Assembly (NCBI GenBank): GCA_965277415.1
Contig: CBDICS010000002.1
Location: 1 to 64,000 of the forward strand
Reading direction: 5' to 3'
Origin: JAHDHW01 sp965277415
GTDB taxonomy: Bacteria > Bacteroidota > Bacteroidia > Chitinophagales > Saprospiraceae
Length of the DNA: 64,000 nucleotides
The notes below the pieces were generated by a model, which did not search any database, was not told the origin of the DNA, and was given only the letters and a program-made list of their open reading frames with translations. Of the stretch, positions 25,478 through 34,378 are shown piece after piece. Each line of letters starts with the position of its first letter. Positions within the stretch are counted from its first letter, which is position 1. Both the position numbers and the translations under genes were made by a program.

Positions 25478-27637
25478 TTATATTATTTGAGAAGTTTCGT
25501 CAAATTTGTTTTCTTTTAAAGCTTCTTGTGAAAAGCCTAATTCATCGTTATATGTATTATTAGGAAGAACAAATGGACAATTGCCTATTTCTAGTCTAGG
25601 TAGCCTTTTTACATTATGATATCTAGCAGGAATTTCTAGCCCCATTCTTTTATTAAATGGTGATTTCTCATATTCACCGATATCACTTTGAATAATACAA
25701 ACTACACTATCGATTTCTAATATTTCCATCAACCATGCTCTCCCATTCATTAAAGGTGAAATACTCCATGTTTCATTTTCTTTAAAAACCGAATGTTCTT
25801 CTATCTTGAGAAAATCTATTTTTTGGAAAACAGAATCTATTTTATTTTGTAAATCCCTTTCATGAAGAATGTCTTTGTCTGGTAAGGCATTAAAACTATT
25901 TTTTAAAATCAGTGGATCATAAGGTCTCGATTCTTTTACTCCTTCAGGAGGAGTAATAACAAAAACAGGTTTAGTTTTTCCAATAGTAAATTCATTTCTT
26001 TTTCGATTAATTCTTCCAAATCTTTGTACTAAAGAATCCATTGGAGCACATTCGGTTATCATTATATCAAAACTGATATCAATACTCACTTCGACTACTT
26101 GTGTAGAAACTACAATACATGCTTTATTTGAAGTGTTGAATCTTTCTAGAGGATTTCCTTCATGATCTAAGCCAATTAATAATAACTCCTTTTCTTTTCG
26201 ATGTTTACGTTTAAATCGGCTATGTAAGAGAAGTGCATCAGTTTTTGAGTAGATTTCCTTTATCTTCTTATAAATGTCTTGCGATGTTTTTATTTTATTG
26301 CATACTATTAATATTTTTTCTTCTTTTTTAATTGCCATTTGAATTAAGGGAAAAGCATCTTTCCAACCCTCAATTTTGTAAACAGTGTGACGGTCATAAT
26401 CATTGAGTTCATCCTCCGAAAGTTTAACCTCCAGCACATTTTCTTTTCCTAATATTTCTTTAATTTTATCATAAAGGATAGAAGGCATTGTAGCAGTGCC
26501 AATATGCAATCGACATCCAATACTCTTTAGAACAGATACTACTTTTAAAACGATTGCTTGAGAAACTCCTGAGTATGTATGTACTTCATCTAAAATGACA
26601 TCATTTTCTTTTAAATCTAAAATCATTGCTTCATAACCCTTGCTTCCGAATGCAATTCCGGCTAATTGATATGGAGTTAAAATTTTAATTGATGCACCAA
26701 TATGTTTTTGTAAAATAACATCCTCTCTTTCACCATCTTCTGCTTCAATTAAAGAAGACGCGGCATGCAAAATTTTTATATTCAAATCAGGGTTAGTTTT
26801 TTCTAAATCCCTTTGAAGCCTAGCATACATAGCATTTATGGAAGCTTGAAATGGTAGAGTATAGAAAACACGACTTTTGCAGCGACGAAAAAGAAAATCA
26901 GTTTTGCCTGCTCCCGTTGAAGCAACTACTATCGTGTGTGGTTTAATTGAATTTGCCGAATAAAAAGAAAGTGGATAAAGTCTATGTGTTCTATTAAAGA
27001 AAGTTAGGGTTGGGTTTACAAATATATTTGATAATTTATTTTTTGTCTTCTGAATCATTGCAGATGCAAAATGATCTCCTCCCATCAGCAAACCTCTCCA
27101 TTCAGAGTATCCACGTTCTTGACATTTATCTTCACAAAAATTAATAACTTTGTCAAATGCATTTTTTGCTTCCCTTTTAGAAATTGGTCTCGTTTCGATT
27201 CCGAAACATTCTAAGATTTCTAAAGCAATTGGATTCCATTTTTCCCACTCTCCAAGATGATATTCTAAAACATTTGGCTCATTTTCTATTAAGTCTAATA
27301 TTCCTCGACCTTTGAAATCATCAATCATTGATTTGTGATGAGAAATTATCATTTCAATAACAGGAGGTTGCCATTCTTCTTTTATTAATGGAAGAAAGAA
27401 CAAAGATGCAATCTCATGACGATATGGTTGACTTGGCTTTATATTGTGGAGTTGATTTTGAAAAACGGGGTGTGTTTTCCCTATATCATGAAAAATTGCA
27501 CCAATTCTAGCAAGTTCAAACTCATGTTTTGTATAAAGAGCAATTTTTTCAACTGCAATCAATACATGCATTAAATGATCATACAATGTTGTCCAATCTG
27601 GTTTACCTTTTGCCTTTATTTCAGGGTGTGTATTCAT
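25478..27637 (-). CDS. cas3: CRISPR helicase-nuclease Cas3 (HD + SF2 helicase)
   Basis: From the ATG at 27637 the protein has 719 residues. The N-terminal HD nuclease has H21/H24, FHDIGKTHP (H50-D51) and ISHHKS (99-103). The helicase has ASTGAGKTDFLF (Walker A, about 235-246), DVILDEVHTYSG (DEVH box), IGTATMPS, VVSTQVVEVSIDISFD and VQRFGRINRKR (motif VI). Cas3 unwinds and degrades the target strand after Cascade binding. The start overlaps the cas5 stop as TAATG, so translation is probably coupled; the frame continues 13 codons upstream into cas5. All motifs are intact. Confidence 0.97.
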   Translation of the reverse strand: MNTHPEIKAKGKPDWTTLYDHLMHVLIAVEKIALYTKHEFELARIGAIFHDIGKTHPVFQNQLHNIKPSQPYRHEIASLFFLPLIKEEWQPPVIEMIISHHKSMIDDFKGRGILDLIENEPNVLEYHLGEWEKWNPIALEILECFGIETRPISKREAKNAFDKVINFCEDKCQERGYSEWRGLLMGGDHFASAMIQKTKNKLSNIFVNPTLTFFNRTHRLYPLSFYSANSIKPHTIVVASTGAGKTDFLFRRCKSRVFYTLPFQASINAMYARLQRDLEKTNPDLNIKILHAASSLIEAEDGEREDVILQKHIGASIKILTPYQLAGIAFGSKGYEAMILDLKENDVILDEVHTYSGVSQAIVLKVVSVLKSIGCRLHIGTATMPSILYDKIKEILGKENVLEVKLSEDELNDYDRHTVYKIEGWKDAFPLIQMAIKKEEKILIVCNKIKTSQDIYKKIKEIYSKTDALLLHSRFKRKHRKEKELLLIGLDHEGNPLERFNTSNKACIVVSTQVVEVSIDISFDIMITECAPMDSLVQRFGRINRKRNEFTIGKTKPVFVITPPEGVKESRPYDPLILKNSFNALPDKDILHERDLQNKIDSVFQKIDFLKIEEHSVFKENETWSISPLMNGRAWLMEILEIDSVVCIIQSDIGEYEKSPFNKRMGLEIPARYHNVKRLPRLEIGNCPFVLPNNTYNDELGFSQEALKENKFDETSQII

Positions 27638-28227
27638 TAAAATGATTTTACAGGATGGCCTAAAGTTTTTAACCAACCATACATTGGTTTTCCTTCTTGG
27701 AATCTATTATATCCTACAAAAAATGATTTATCATTTTTTTCAAAAATCAGTTCATAGCCTGAAAACTTTTGATCATCATTATTCCAAGTAGCATTATCTA
27801 TTTCCTCTATATCAATTGGAAATATAATATCCTCATTTCTGCAGAGGCATAAATGCTGCTTAGCAGCAATGATAGCATCTTCTCTATGTTCAAAAGCTAA
27901 CTTTAGTAAAGGATTTAATAATACACTTCGGTATAGAATTGCATTATTTCTGACTTTTATATTTTTTTTATTAATCTTTTTTGAATTCCATCCTCTTGGT
28001 TGAATTTGTTCCATTTGAATATCCATTTGGTCATAGGTAAGGCGATGACCTTTTATTTTATAAATATCAAAAGGTTCATTCAAAAGGTGTGGGAAAATTT
28101 TTCTTTCCATGCCAGCAACAATAGAAGGCGTTAAAAATTGTTGGCTAAAGGTTTCAATATCTCGAACGGCTGTCCATGGTTTAATAAATCCAAATTGACC
28201 TTTATAGGTTACGATATAATACTTCAT
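27637..28227 (-). CDS. cas5: Cas5 subunit of type I-B Cascade
   Basis: The 196-residue protein starts MKYYIVTYKGQFGFIKPWTA, which fits the N-terminal Cas5 beta strand (x-G-x-F-x-F-x-K-P) that caps the 5' handle of crRNA. A second RAMP-like segment near the end reads KSFFVGYNRFQEGKPMYGWL. It starts five bases after cas6 and its stop overlaps the cas3 start. Its place before cas3 rather than after cas7 is not the most common I-B order. Confidence 0.85.
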   Translation of the reverse strand: MKYYIVTYKGQFGFIKPWTAVRDIETFSQQFLTPSIVAGMERKIFPHLLNEPFDIYKIKGHRLTYDQMDIQMEQIQPRGWNSKKINKKNIKVRNNAILYRSVLLNPLLKLAFEHREDAIIAAKQHLCLCRNEDIIFPIDIEEIDNATWNNDDQKFSGYELIFEKNDKSFFVGYNRFQEGKPMYGWLKTLGHPVKSF

Positions 28228-28232
28228 AGTTT

Positions 28233-28898
28233 CTATTGTAGAGACCCAAAACCGATTCCCGTACTATTACCTATTCCTACGTTCCATGCAAAAGAAACCG
28301 ATTCTGGATCACCAGTAATAATAACAGGACAGGATGATGCTTTTAAGTCAATGTTGTTAAATGTTATTTTTTTCGTTTTAGGGTGGTGATAGTTACTATC
28401 AAATTTGACTGAAACATCAGTTGAAAGCCCCCCCTTTTTTAATTTATTTTGAAGCGTCTCTGTAAGTAGGTCGTTCGATATTGAATCATTATAGAAGTAG
28501 AATTTTTTTTCTCTGCTATCTTTGATGGTTCGTTGAATAAAAACAGGACTAGATGTAAGAAATCTTTGCTTTGCTCCAAAATGAGGGGTGACTTTAATAA
28601 TTATTTCCTGAACGTGCATTCCCCAACGAATATGAGTGCCTTTAAATATACCAGATAATAAGTCTTTCAATAATTCTTCTCTTGGAGCACTTATGAAAAA
28701 GGTTGTTCCATTCTTGAAATTAATCCCAGAATTTTTATTATTTATTCTTCCTCCTTGTAACCAGGATAAAGAATATAATGATAGTTGATCGTGTAGCTCA
28801 TTCTCACCAAGCCAGCGGTGAAATGCTCCGACCAAATTCTGTTGGTAGTTGAATGGGACTATTTCTTTATTTGGTGAAAGCTTTAGATATATTCTCAT
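28233..28898 (-). CDS. cas6: crRNA-processing endoribonuclease Cas6
   Basis: The 221-residue protein has the RAMP plan and ends in the Gly-rich loop GIGNSTGIGFGSLQ that defines Cas6. The N-terminus MRIYLKLSPNKEIVPFNYQQ is also typical, and H27 in GAFHRWLG lies in the expected first helix. Cas6 cuts within each repeat to leave the ATTGAAAC-type handle seen in the array. It is the first cas gene, 72 bases after the WYL regulator on the same strand. Confidence 0.95.
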   Translation of the reverse strand: MRIYLKLSPNKEIVPFNYQQNLVGAFHRWLGENELHDQLSLYSLSWLQGGRINNKNSGINFKNGTTFFISAPREELLKDLLSGIFKGTHIRWGMHVQEIIIKVTPHFGAKQRFLTSSPVFIQRTIKDSREKKFYFYNDSISNDLLTETLQNKLKKGGLSTDVSVKFDSNYHHPKTKKITFNNIDLKASSCPVIITGDPESVSFAWNVGIGNSTGIGFGSLQ

Positions 28899-28970
28899 TA
28901 TTCATGATTTTAATTGTAATTGTTTGGAACAAAGAAAAGGCATTATTACCCCATATGTCAGGGCAGTGTA

Positions 28971-29885
28971 TTATTTTTCTACCTGTAATAAGTTTATGAT
29001 TTTTCGCGCTTCATTGATAATATGAGCTTTTAGGTTATCCGGAGCGAGTATCTTAACATGCCCGCGATTACCAAGTATAAAATTGGTTAATCCCAAAAAG
29101 CCCTCATTGATATCTGATTGAAAATGAAAGGTATTGGGTTCAATCCCTTCTGAAATATCTCCTCTCGCTTGTGGATAGTTTTCCATCAATGCATTGAATG
29201 CATATACATCGATGATAAGTTCAACATTGATTTTATTATTATTAGCTATACGAAATACATCTGTATATTTATAATCATGGTGCTTTTCAAATTGCCATGG
29301 TATACCTGTGATCTGAATCCGTTTAAAACGATTTAATTTGAAGTGTCTTACGGCTTGGTCTTCTATATCAAAGGCCTGAATAGTTCCGTGTTCGGCAGTG
29401 ACATGAAAAGCTTCTACTTTTCTGTCCTTGATTTGATTGCTATTACTACGATAATTTTCAAGAATAACTAGTAATTTATTTTTTTTTGCATGCTTAAGCC
29501 GATCGAATTTTTCGATTTCCGGTCGCCGTAATGCTCGAATTCCTAGACGCTGAAAATCGTATAAACTGCGGATTTTATTTTTTAAAGAATTTGCTTTTTT
29601 ATTATTTGCAAAAAACTTGTCAATCGCTTGAGTTACACTAAATTGTTCTTCTTTGCTTAAGGGCATTAAGTACTCTAGCTCTTTAAAAGTTCGATCTGGA
29701 ATGATGGCGCATTTGTTTTGTTCATCTTGATTAAAATATAGTCCAACGATCTTTATATTTTTAATATCTTCGTCGATTGTATTTTTTGAACAACTGTATT
29801 TTTTGGCGAGATCACGACGCGAAAACTGATAAGGTCTATCAATTAAGGTTAAAAGGAGGCGTAGAATTCTTTCTCTTGAGAGCAT
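28971..29885 (-). CDS. WYL-domain transcriptional regulator of the cas operon
   Basis: The 304-residue protein has an N-terminal winged helix (ERILRLLLTLIDRPYQFSRR, then DLAKKYSCSKNTIDEDIKNI), a linker, and a WYL region (about 140-240) whose segments RKVEAFHVTAEHGTIQAFDI and VRHFKLNRFKRIQITG match the ligand-binding strands. A C-terminal WCX-like part follows. Such regulators often sit at the head of cas operons and respond to nucleic acid or nucleotide ligands; autoregulation and control of cas6 onward are inferred. The 189 bases upstream, shared with the divergent gene at 30075, hold its promoter. Confidence 0.85.
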   Translation of the reverse strand: MLSRERILRLLLTLIDRPYQFSRRDLAKKYSCSKNTIDEDIKNIKIVGLYFNQDEQNKCAIIPDRTFKELEYLMPLSKEEQFSVTQAIDKFFANNKKANSLKNKIRSLYDFQRLGIRALRRPEIEKFDRLKHAKKNKLLVILENYRSNSNQIKDRKVEAFHVTAEHGTIQAFDIEDQAVRHFKLNRFKRIQITGIPWQFEKHHDYKYTDVFRIANNNKINVELIIDVYAFNALMENYPQARGDISEGIEPNTFHFQSDINEGFLGLTNFILGNRGHVKILAPDNLKAHIINEARKIINLLQVEK

Positions 29886-30074
29886 TGTTACTCAATGTTA
29901 TTGTTTGAACTAATATCTTATTTTTTTTAGGTATAAAAAAAAACAAAATATTAAAATTTCACCTTGTTTTTTTATCCGTTTTTATCAGATTGATTCTATT
30001 GTTAAGACTAAGTTATTGATATTGAGTGTTTTGTAAGTTTTATTGATTATTTTGTTTCACCTTAAAAAAATGAA

Positions 30075-31466
30075 ATGAAAGAAAATGACGTATTAATATT
30101 TTTGAGTAAATTTTCTCTAAAAGAATTGAAAACATTTTCTGCATACCTGAAAAAGCAGTATAAACCGGATAGTATTCCAATTCGCTTACTTCAGTTTTTG
30201 AAAAAATATTACCCTGATTTTAAACATAAAAATCTGAACTACGAGTGTACTCATGCCTTTGTTATACCTGATAGGATTTTTAATAAAAAAATGATTTTAA
30301 ATAGCTTATCAGATTTAAGGTTGATTATAAAAAAGTATATGCTTGAACAACATCTCAAGAGTTCTCCTGTAGATAAAGAAATGATGATGCTTGAAGTTTA
30401 TCGTAAGTATCAAATGGATAATCATTTTGAAAAACAACATCGATTGATTAGCACTTTACTAGAAGAGCAAGGACAGCAAGATTTGTGGTTTTGGTTCAAT
30501 CAATTAAAACTTGATCACGAGCAGTATTTTTTTGTTGGCACTCAAAGACCATTAGAGCGTTGGAGTATTTTTAACGCAATGAAGAGTCTTGATCGTTTTC
30601 ATGCAGCAGCAAAACTTAAATATGCTAGCGAGGTATACAATGGTTTCAATCTACTAAATGAGTCTGAACCAGAGGTTCGTTTTTTAGATGAAATATTAGA
30701 TTCAGCAGAATATGATGATTCAGGATATCATTTGTTTTATAAAAAAGTATTTCTCTTAGTTAGTACACAATCAGAAGATTTATATTTTGAACTTAAAATA
30801 TTATTTTTTGATAAGTATAATACTTTAATTAGACAAGATCAATTTATATTGATTACTTATTTGCTCAATCATACGTCAGCAGAAATACGTAGAGGGAAAG
30901 ATAACTTTATCAATGAAACCTTTGAATTAATCCAATTTGGTGTAACCCATCAATTATTTATTGTTGATGAGGTTTTTAATCCAGATCATTTTTTAAATGC
31001 AGTAATGGTAGCCATTAAGGTTAATGAGTTTGATTGGGCTTATGCTTTTATTACCAACTGGTACAAAAAATTAACTGCTAAAAAACAAGATTATTATCTT
31101 AAATTCTGTCGCGCACTGATAAGTTTTCAAATGGGAGATTACAAAAAATGTTCACACCTTTTGAGAAATATGAATATTACGGAGTCACAAGACCAATATC
31201 GTGGAAGATGGCTTTTGTTAATTGCAGATTTTGAAAATGATGCAGGATATAAACACTTGAGTCACCGTTGCGATGCTTTTGAACAATTTATTCGTCGAAA
31301 CAAAATCATCAACTACAAAATAAAAAGCGCGATGCTACTTTCTTTAAAAGTATTGCGTTTACTTCTCGTAGAGCAGCCAGATAAGGTTCGTCTTGAATCT
31401 TTGTTAGAGCAAGGCTCTAATTTTTATTACAAAAGTTGGCTAAAAGAAAAGATAAAGGCATTGTAA
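30075..31466 (+). CDS. Helical-repeat protein of a Saprospiria-type paralogous family, copy A
   Basis: This is a 463-residue soluble, helix-rich protein without signal peptide. It shares its layout with the 57636-59096 protein: an N-terminal FLSKFSLKELKTFSAYLKK helix pair, a PDRIFNKKMIL-type middle segment, a TPR-like centre, and an ending of the W-L-x-E-K-I/M-K type. I do not recognise a catalytic motif. TPR-like scaffolding is the only function suggested. It diverges from the WYL/cas operon and is not obviously part of it. The hairpin at 31467 ends the transcript. Confidence 0.6.
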   Translation: MKENDVLIFLSKFSLKELKTFSAYLKKQYKPDSIPIRLLQFLKKYYPDFKHKNLNYECTHAFVIPDRIFNKKMILNSLSDLRLIIKKYMLEQHLKSSPVDKEMMMLEVYRKYQMDNHFEKQHRLISTLLEEQGQQDLWFWFNQLKLDHEQYFFVGTQRPLERWSIFNAMKSLDRFHAAAKLKYASEVYNGFNLLNESEPEVRFLDEILDSAEYDDSGYHLFYKKVFLLVSTQSEDLYFELKILFFDKYNTLIRQDQFILITYLLNHTSAEIRRGKDNFINETFELIQFGVTHQLFIVDEVFNPDHFLNAVMVAIKVNEFDWAYAFITNWYKKLTAKKQDYYLKFCRALISFQMGDYKKCSHLLRNMNITESQDQYRGRWLLLIADFENDAGYKHLSHRCDAFEQFIRRNKIINYKIKSAMLLSLKVLRLLLVEQPDKVRLESLLEQGSNFYYKSWLKEKIKAL

Positions 31467-31489
31467 GGAGGAGGCTGATAGCCTCCTCC
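31467..31489. terminator. Bidirectional hairpin between 30075 gene and the GG peptide
   Basis: GGAGGAGGCT pairs perfectly with AGCCTCCTCC around a GAT loop, directly after the stop at 31466 and 15 bases from the stop of the convergent peptide gene. The T run is weak on both sides. Confidence 0.7.
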
Positions 31490-31504
31490 AATATCAATTT
31501 TACT

Positions 31505-31642
31505 TTAAGGCGTAATAACATCAACGATTACGATGTCTTCGGCCTTATCATCTGAACCACCTTTGATTTTAAGGGTTTGAGCTTTGCTAAGCTGATGAGG
31601 TTGAAATTGAGCAAGCGATTTTTTTACAATTTGTTTTTTCAT
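31505..31642 (-). CDS. Small peptide with double-glycine leader (putative RiPP/secreted peptide precursor)
   Basis: From the ATG at 31642 the product has 45 residues: a basic, amphipathic leader (MKKQIVKKSLAQFQPHQLSK), then TLKIKGG with Gly28-Gly29, and an acidic core of 16 residues ending in VITP. This leader type is common in Bacteroidota peptides exported by C39-peptidase ABC transporters. The core has no Cys, so lanthionine formation is not possible. No transporter or modifying enzyme is nearby in the window. The frame extends 34 codons further upstream, but this part lacks conserved character. Confidence 0.6.
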   Translation of the reverse strand: MKKQIVKKSLAQFQPHQLSKAQTLKIKGGSDDKAEDIVIVDVITP

Positions 31643-32190
31643 TTTAAAAAGTTTAAAAGTGAAGAAATAATTGTCAATCGCAACATGCATCATGAAGCAT
31701 GTCTGCAGCCAAGGTCGTGAGTATGTCACGATTAACGGCTGCAATTTAATTTGCTTGCTACCAGTATATCGGGGTAGTCACAAGAATTAGGATAGCTGAT
31801 TATACCATTTCTTGGATCAAGAGAATAGAAACAACCTAAAATACCAAATTATCCTTTCTGCAAAACTTAATTGAGCATAAATCAACCACTCCAAAAAAAA
31901 CTCAATACCGCTCATCCCTCACAAAACTTAATTTGTCCATTCGTATAGCTTCAATTGAGGGGTGAAAGTAAAAAACCGGTATACCTAATTTTAACAGTAA
32001 TAAAAGAAAGGGCTTGATCGACTTAATACCCATAAACCTTAATTATTAAGGGCAATATTAACTCGTGGCAAACGAAGTGTTTGTGAAGTTTTACGAACTC
32101 TAGGTTTAGAAGGCACAAAGAGTTAGGGTTTATTCATCTATTGATGAAGTATTATCACTACAATAAAAGAAAAGATTGTGGTAAGTTTCA
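31643..32190. other. 548-base gap without a recognisable gene
   Basis: The gap lies between the small peptide gene and lspA, both on the minus strand, so it contains the peptide's promoter and the lspA 3' region. No open frame with coding character and no RNA fold was found. Confidence 0.45.
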
Positions 32191-32733
32191 TTAATCATTT
32201 GCGTCTTCAGAAGGAGTTTGAGTGGTGTCAGGTACAACTTCAACTTTTTCCTTTTTACTCCAAATGTTAGAGCAGAGAAAAATTCCAATCCCTACCATTA
32301 TTGAAACATCAGCAAAGTTAAAAATACCTGTTCGGAGACTTCCTATCCCCATATTCATAAAATCTACGACTTCACCATAAAGCAGGCGATCGAATATATT
32401 ACTAATCCCACCACCTAATATAAAACTCAATGCAATAGTTTGAAGTCGATTAAGTTCTTTTGAAGATAAAGTATAAAAAGTAAGTAGTAATAACATGATT
32501 ACTGGTAGCGCTTTGAGGAGAATAAACCGCAAAGTCCCATTCATACCTGAGCCCAGACTTAAGAATGCGCCATCATTTTTGACATAAGTCAATGCAAACA
32601 TGTCATTTAGATAGAAAGTGGTTGGTTGGCTTATCAATGCTTCAGTTGCTATAGATTTCGTCACTTGGTCCAAAGCAATATTTGCAAAAATGATGATAAG
32701 GATAATTGTAATTCTCTTAGTCGTACTATTCAT
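32191..32733 (-). CDS. lspA: Lipoprotein signal peptidase (signal peptidase II)
   Basis: The 180-residue protein (ATG 32733; a GTG two codons earlier is in frame) has four membrane helices and the LspA blocks: LDQVTK (D22), YVKNDGAFLSL, GGGISNIFDRLLYGEVVDF (N112, catalytic D115) and FNFADVSI (catalytic D142). It removes signal peptides from diacylated prolipoproteins in the inner membrane, and so serves lipoproteins such as those at 34379 and 38952. The C-terminal ~20 residues are an acidic cytoplasmic tail that is longer than average. Confidence 0.96.
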   Translation of the reverse strand: MNSTTKRITIILIIIFANIALDQVTKSIATEALISQPTTFYLNDMFALTYVKNDGAFLSLGSGMNGTLRFILLKALPVIMLLLLTFYTLSSKELNRLQTIALSFILGGGISNIFDRLLYGEVVDFMNMGIGSLRTGIFNFADVSIMVGIGIFLCSNIWSKKEKVEVVPDTTQTPSEDAND

Positions 32734-32901
32734 GAACACTGTTTAGTTTTGAAGATGTAAATTTAATATAAAATACTATCTTTAGTGAGCACTTTTGCTG
32801 AAGTTGTTTTAGAATTACATATTTTATACATAGAGAATCAATAAGTATCCGATTTATATTCTATTCCTTAACAAATCATAGTAAACCAACTTAAGAAATT
32901 T

Positions 32902-34302
32902 ATGGAACCTTTTATTACCAATGACGCAGTTGTACTAGGCATGTTATTATTTGTTTTGGCTGCTGTTTTTTATACTTCACATCTTGATCATGCTCGTTGG
33001 AGAAAATTCTATACTTACGTCCCTGCTTTATTATTGTGTTATTTTCTTCCTGCAATATTACATTGGCCATTAGGTCTAATTGCAGCACATTGGTACCAGC
33101 CAGATTTGATCAGTCATTTATCTGATTTAGGCTATAGTTTGCCAGAATCAGGAATGTCTTTTGCTGAAATCCAGCAGTGGATCAAGGATAATAAGATACC
33201 GGATACCAAACAATTTGAAGGGCATTCTCAACTTTATTACGTTGCTTCTCGGTATTTATTGCCAGCGAGTTTGGTATTACTATGTGTGAGTATAGATTTC
33301 AAAGGTTTAATAAATCTAGGTCCTAAAGCGCTGATCATGTTTTTTTCGGCAACATTAGGAATTATAATAGGAGGTCCGATTGCCTTATTTTTAATCTTAG
33401 AATTTGCGCCGGGGATAATAGCTGCCGATAATGATCAATTATGGCGAGGATTATCAACAGTGGCTGGAAGCTGGATTGGCGGAGGAGCTAATCAAAATGC
33501 AATGGCCGTAATTTATGAAGTTGAAGAAGCGCCTATCTTTCCTACGATGATCATTGTAGATGTAGTAGTCGCTAATCTTTGGATGGGCTTTTTATTATAT
33601 GGTGCTAATATATCCAAACGAGTTGATAAGTGGTTAGATGCCGATAGCTCTGCAATTGAAGAATTAAAAAGGAAAATGTCTGATTATAAGGCAAGTGTTG
33701 CTGAAATTCCAACGACAACTTCTTTATTTGTTTTATTAGCTGTAGCATTTGGAGGAGTCGCCATTTCTCATTACGGAGCAGATTTGATAACACCTTTTAT
33801 GGTAGGCTTTAAAGAGACTTTAGCATCATGGGGTTTACATTCTCTGATGTCTGGTTTTTTCTGGTTGATTGTCATTGCGACAGCTATTGGTGTTGGATTA
33901 TCGCTTACAAAAGCAAGAAAACTAGAAGGTGTTGGTGCTTCAACCTGGGGGTCTATTTTTATATTTATTCTTGTTGCAACAATCGGGATGAAGATGAATC
34001 TTGGAGAAGTTTATAAAAATTTAGGCCTTTTTGCGATTGGAATTATTTGGATGTTGGTTCATGTGACGATTCTACTCATTGTAGCTAAATTGATCAAAGC
34101 CCCGTTCTTTTTCGTTGCAGTTGGTAGTCAGGCAAATGTTGGCGGAGCAGCTTCAGCACCAGTTGTAGCTTCAGCTTTTAGTCCTTCTCTTGCTCCTGTT
34201 GGCGCTTTGATGGCTGTATTGGGATATGGAATAGGAACGATTGGAGCTATTGCTTGCGCAGAGATCATGAAAATGATTGCGATGAGTGGCGGGGGAGGTT
34301 AG
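32902..34302 (+). CDS. DUF819-family integral membrane protein
   Basis: The 466-residue protein has about 12 hydrophobic segments. GSWIGGGANQNAMAVIYEV (about 193-211) and VGSQANVGGAASAPVVASAF near the C-terminus are the two conserved half-motifs of DUF819 (YjcL-like) proteins, arranged like the inverted repeats of transporters. Transport activity is inferred; the substrate is unknown. A soluble loop of about 60 residues between helices 3 and 4 (HWYQPDLISHL onward) is typical for the family. It is divergent from lspA. Confidence 0.85.
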   Translation: MEPFITNDAVVLGMLLFVLAAVFYTSHLDHARWRKFYTYVPALLLCYFLPAILHWPLGLIAAHWYQPDLISHLSDLGYSLPESGMSFAEIQQWIKDNKIPDTKQFEGHSQLYYVASRYLLPASLVLLCVSIDFKGLINLGPKALIMFFSATLGIIIGGPIALFLILEFAPGIIAADNDQLWRGLSTVAGSWIGGGANQNAMAVIYEVEEAPIFPTMIIVDVVVANLWMGFLLYGANISKRVDKWLDADSSAIEELKRKMSDYKASVAEIPTTTSLFVLLAVAFGGVAISHYGADLITPFMVGFKETLASWGLHSLMSGFFWLIVIATAIGVGLSLTKARKLEGVGASTWGSIFIFILVATIGMKMNLGEVYKNLGLFAIGIIWMLVHVTILLIVAKLIKAPFFFVAVGSQANVGGAASAPVVASAFSPSLAPVGALMAVLGYGIGTIGAIACAEIMKMIAMSGGGG

Positions 34303-34378
34303 GAGTCTATCCAAAATTTAGTCCTCATTCAACATGGGTTGGAGTAGCAATGTCCAATGACTAAGGATAAATGACTTT

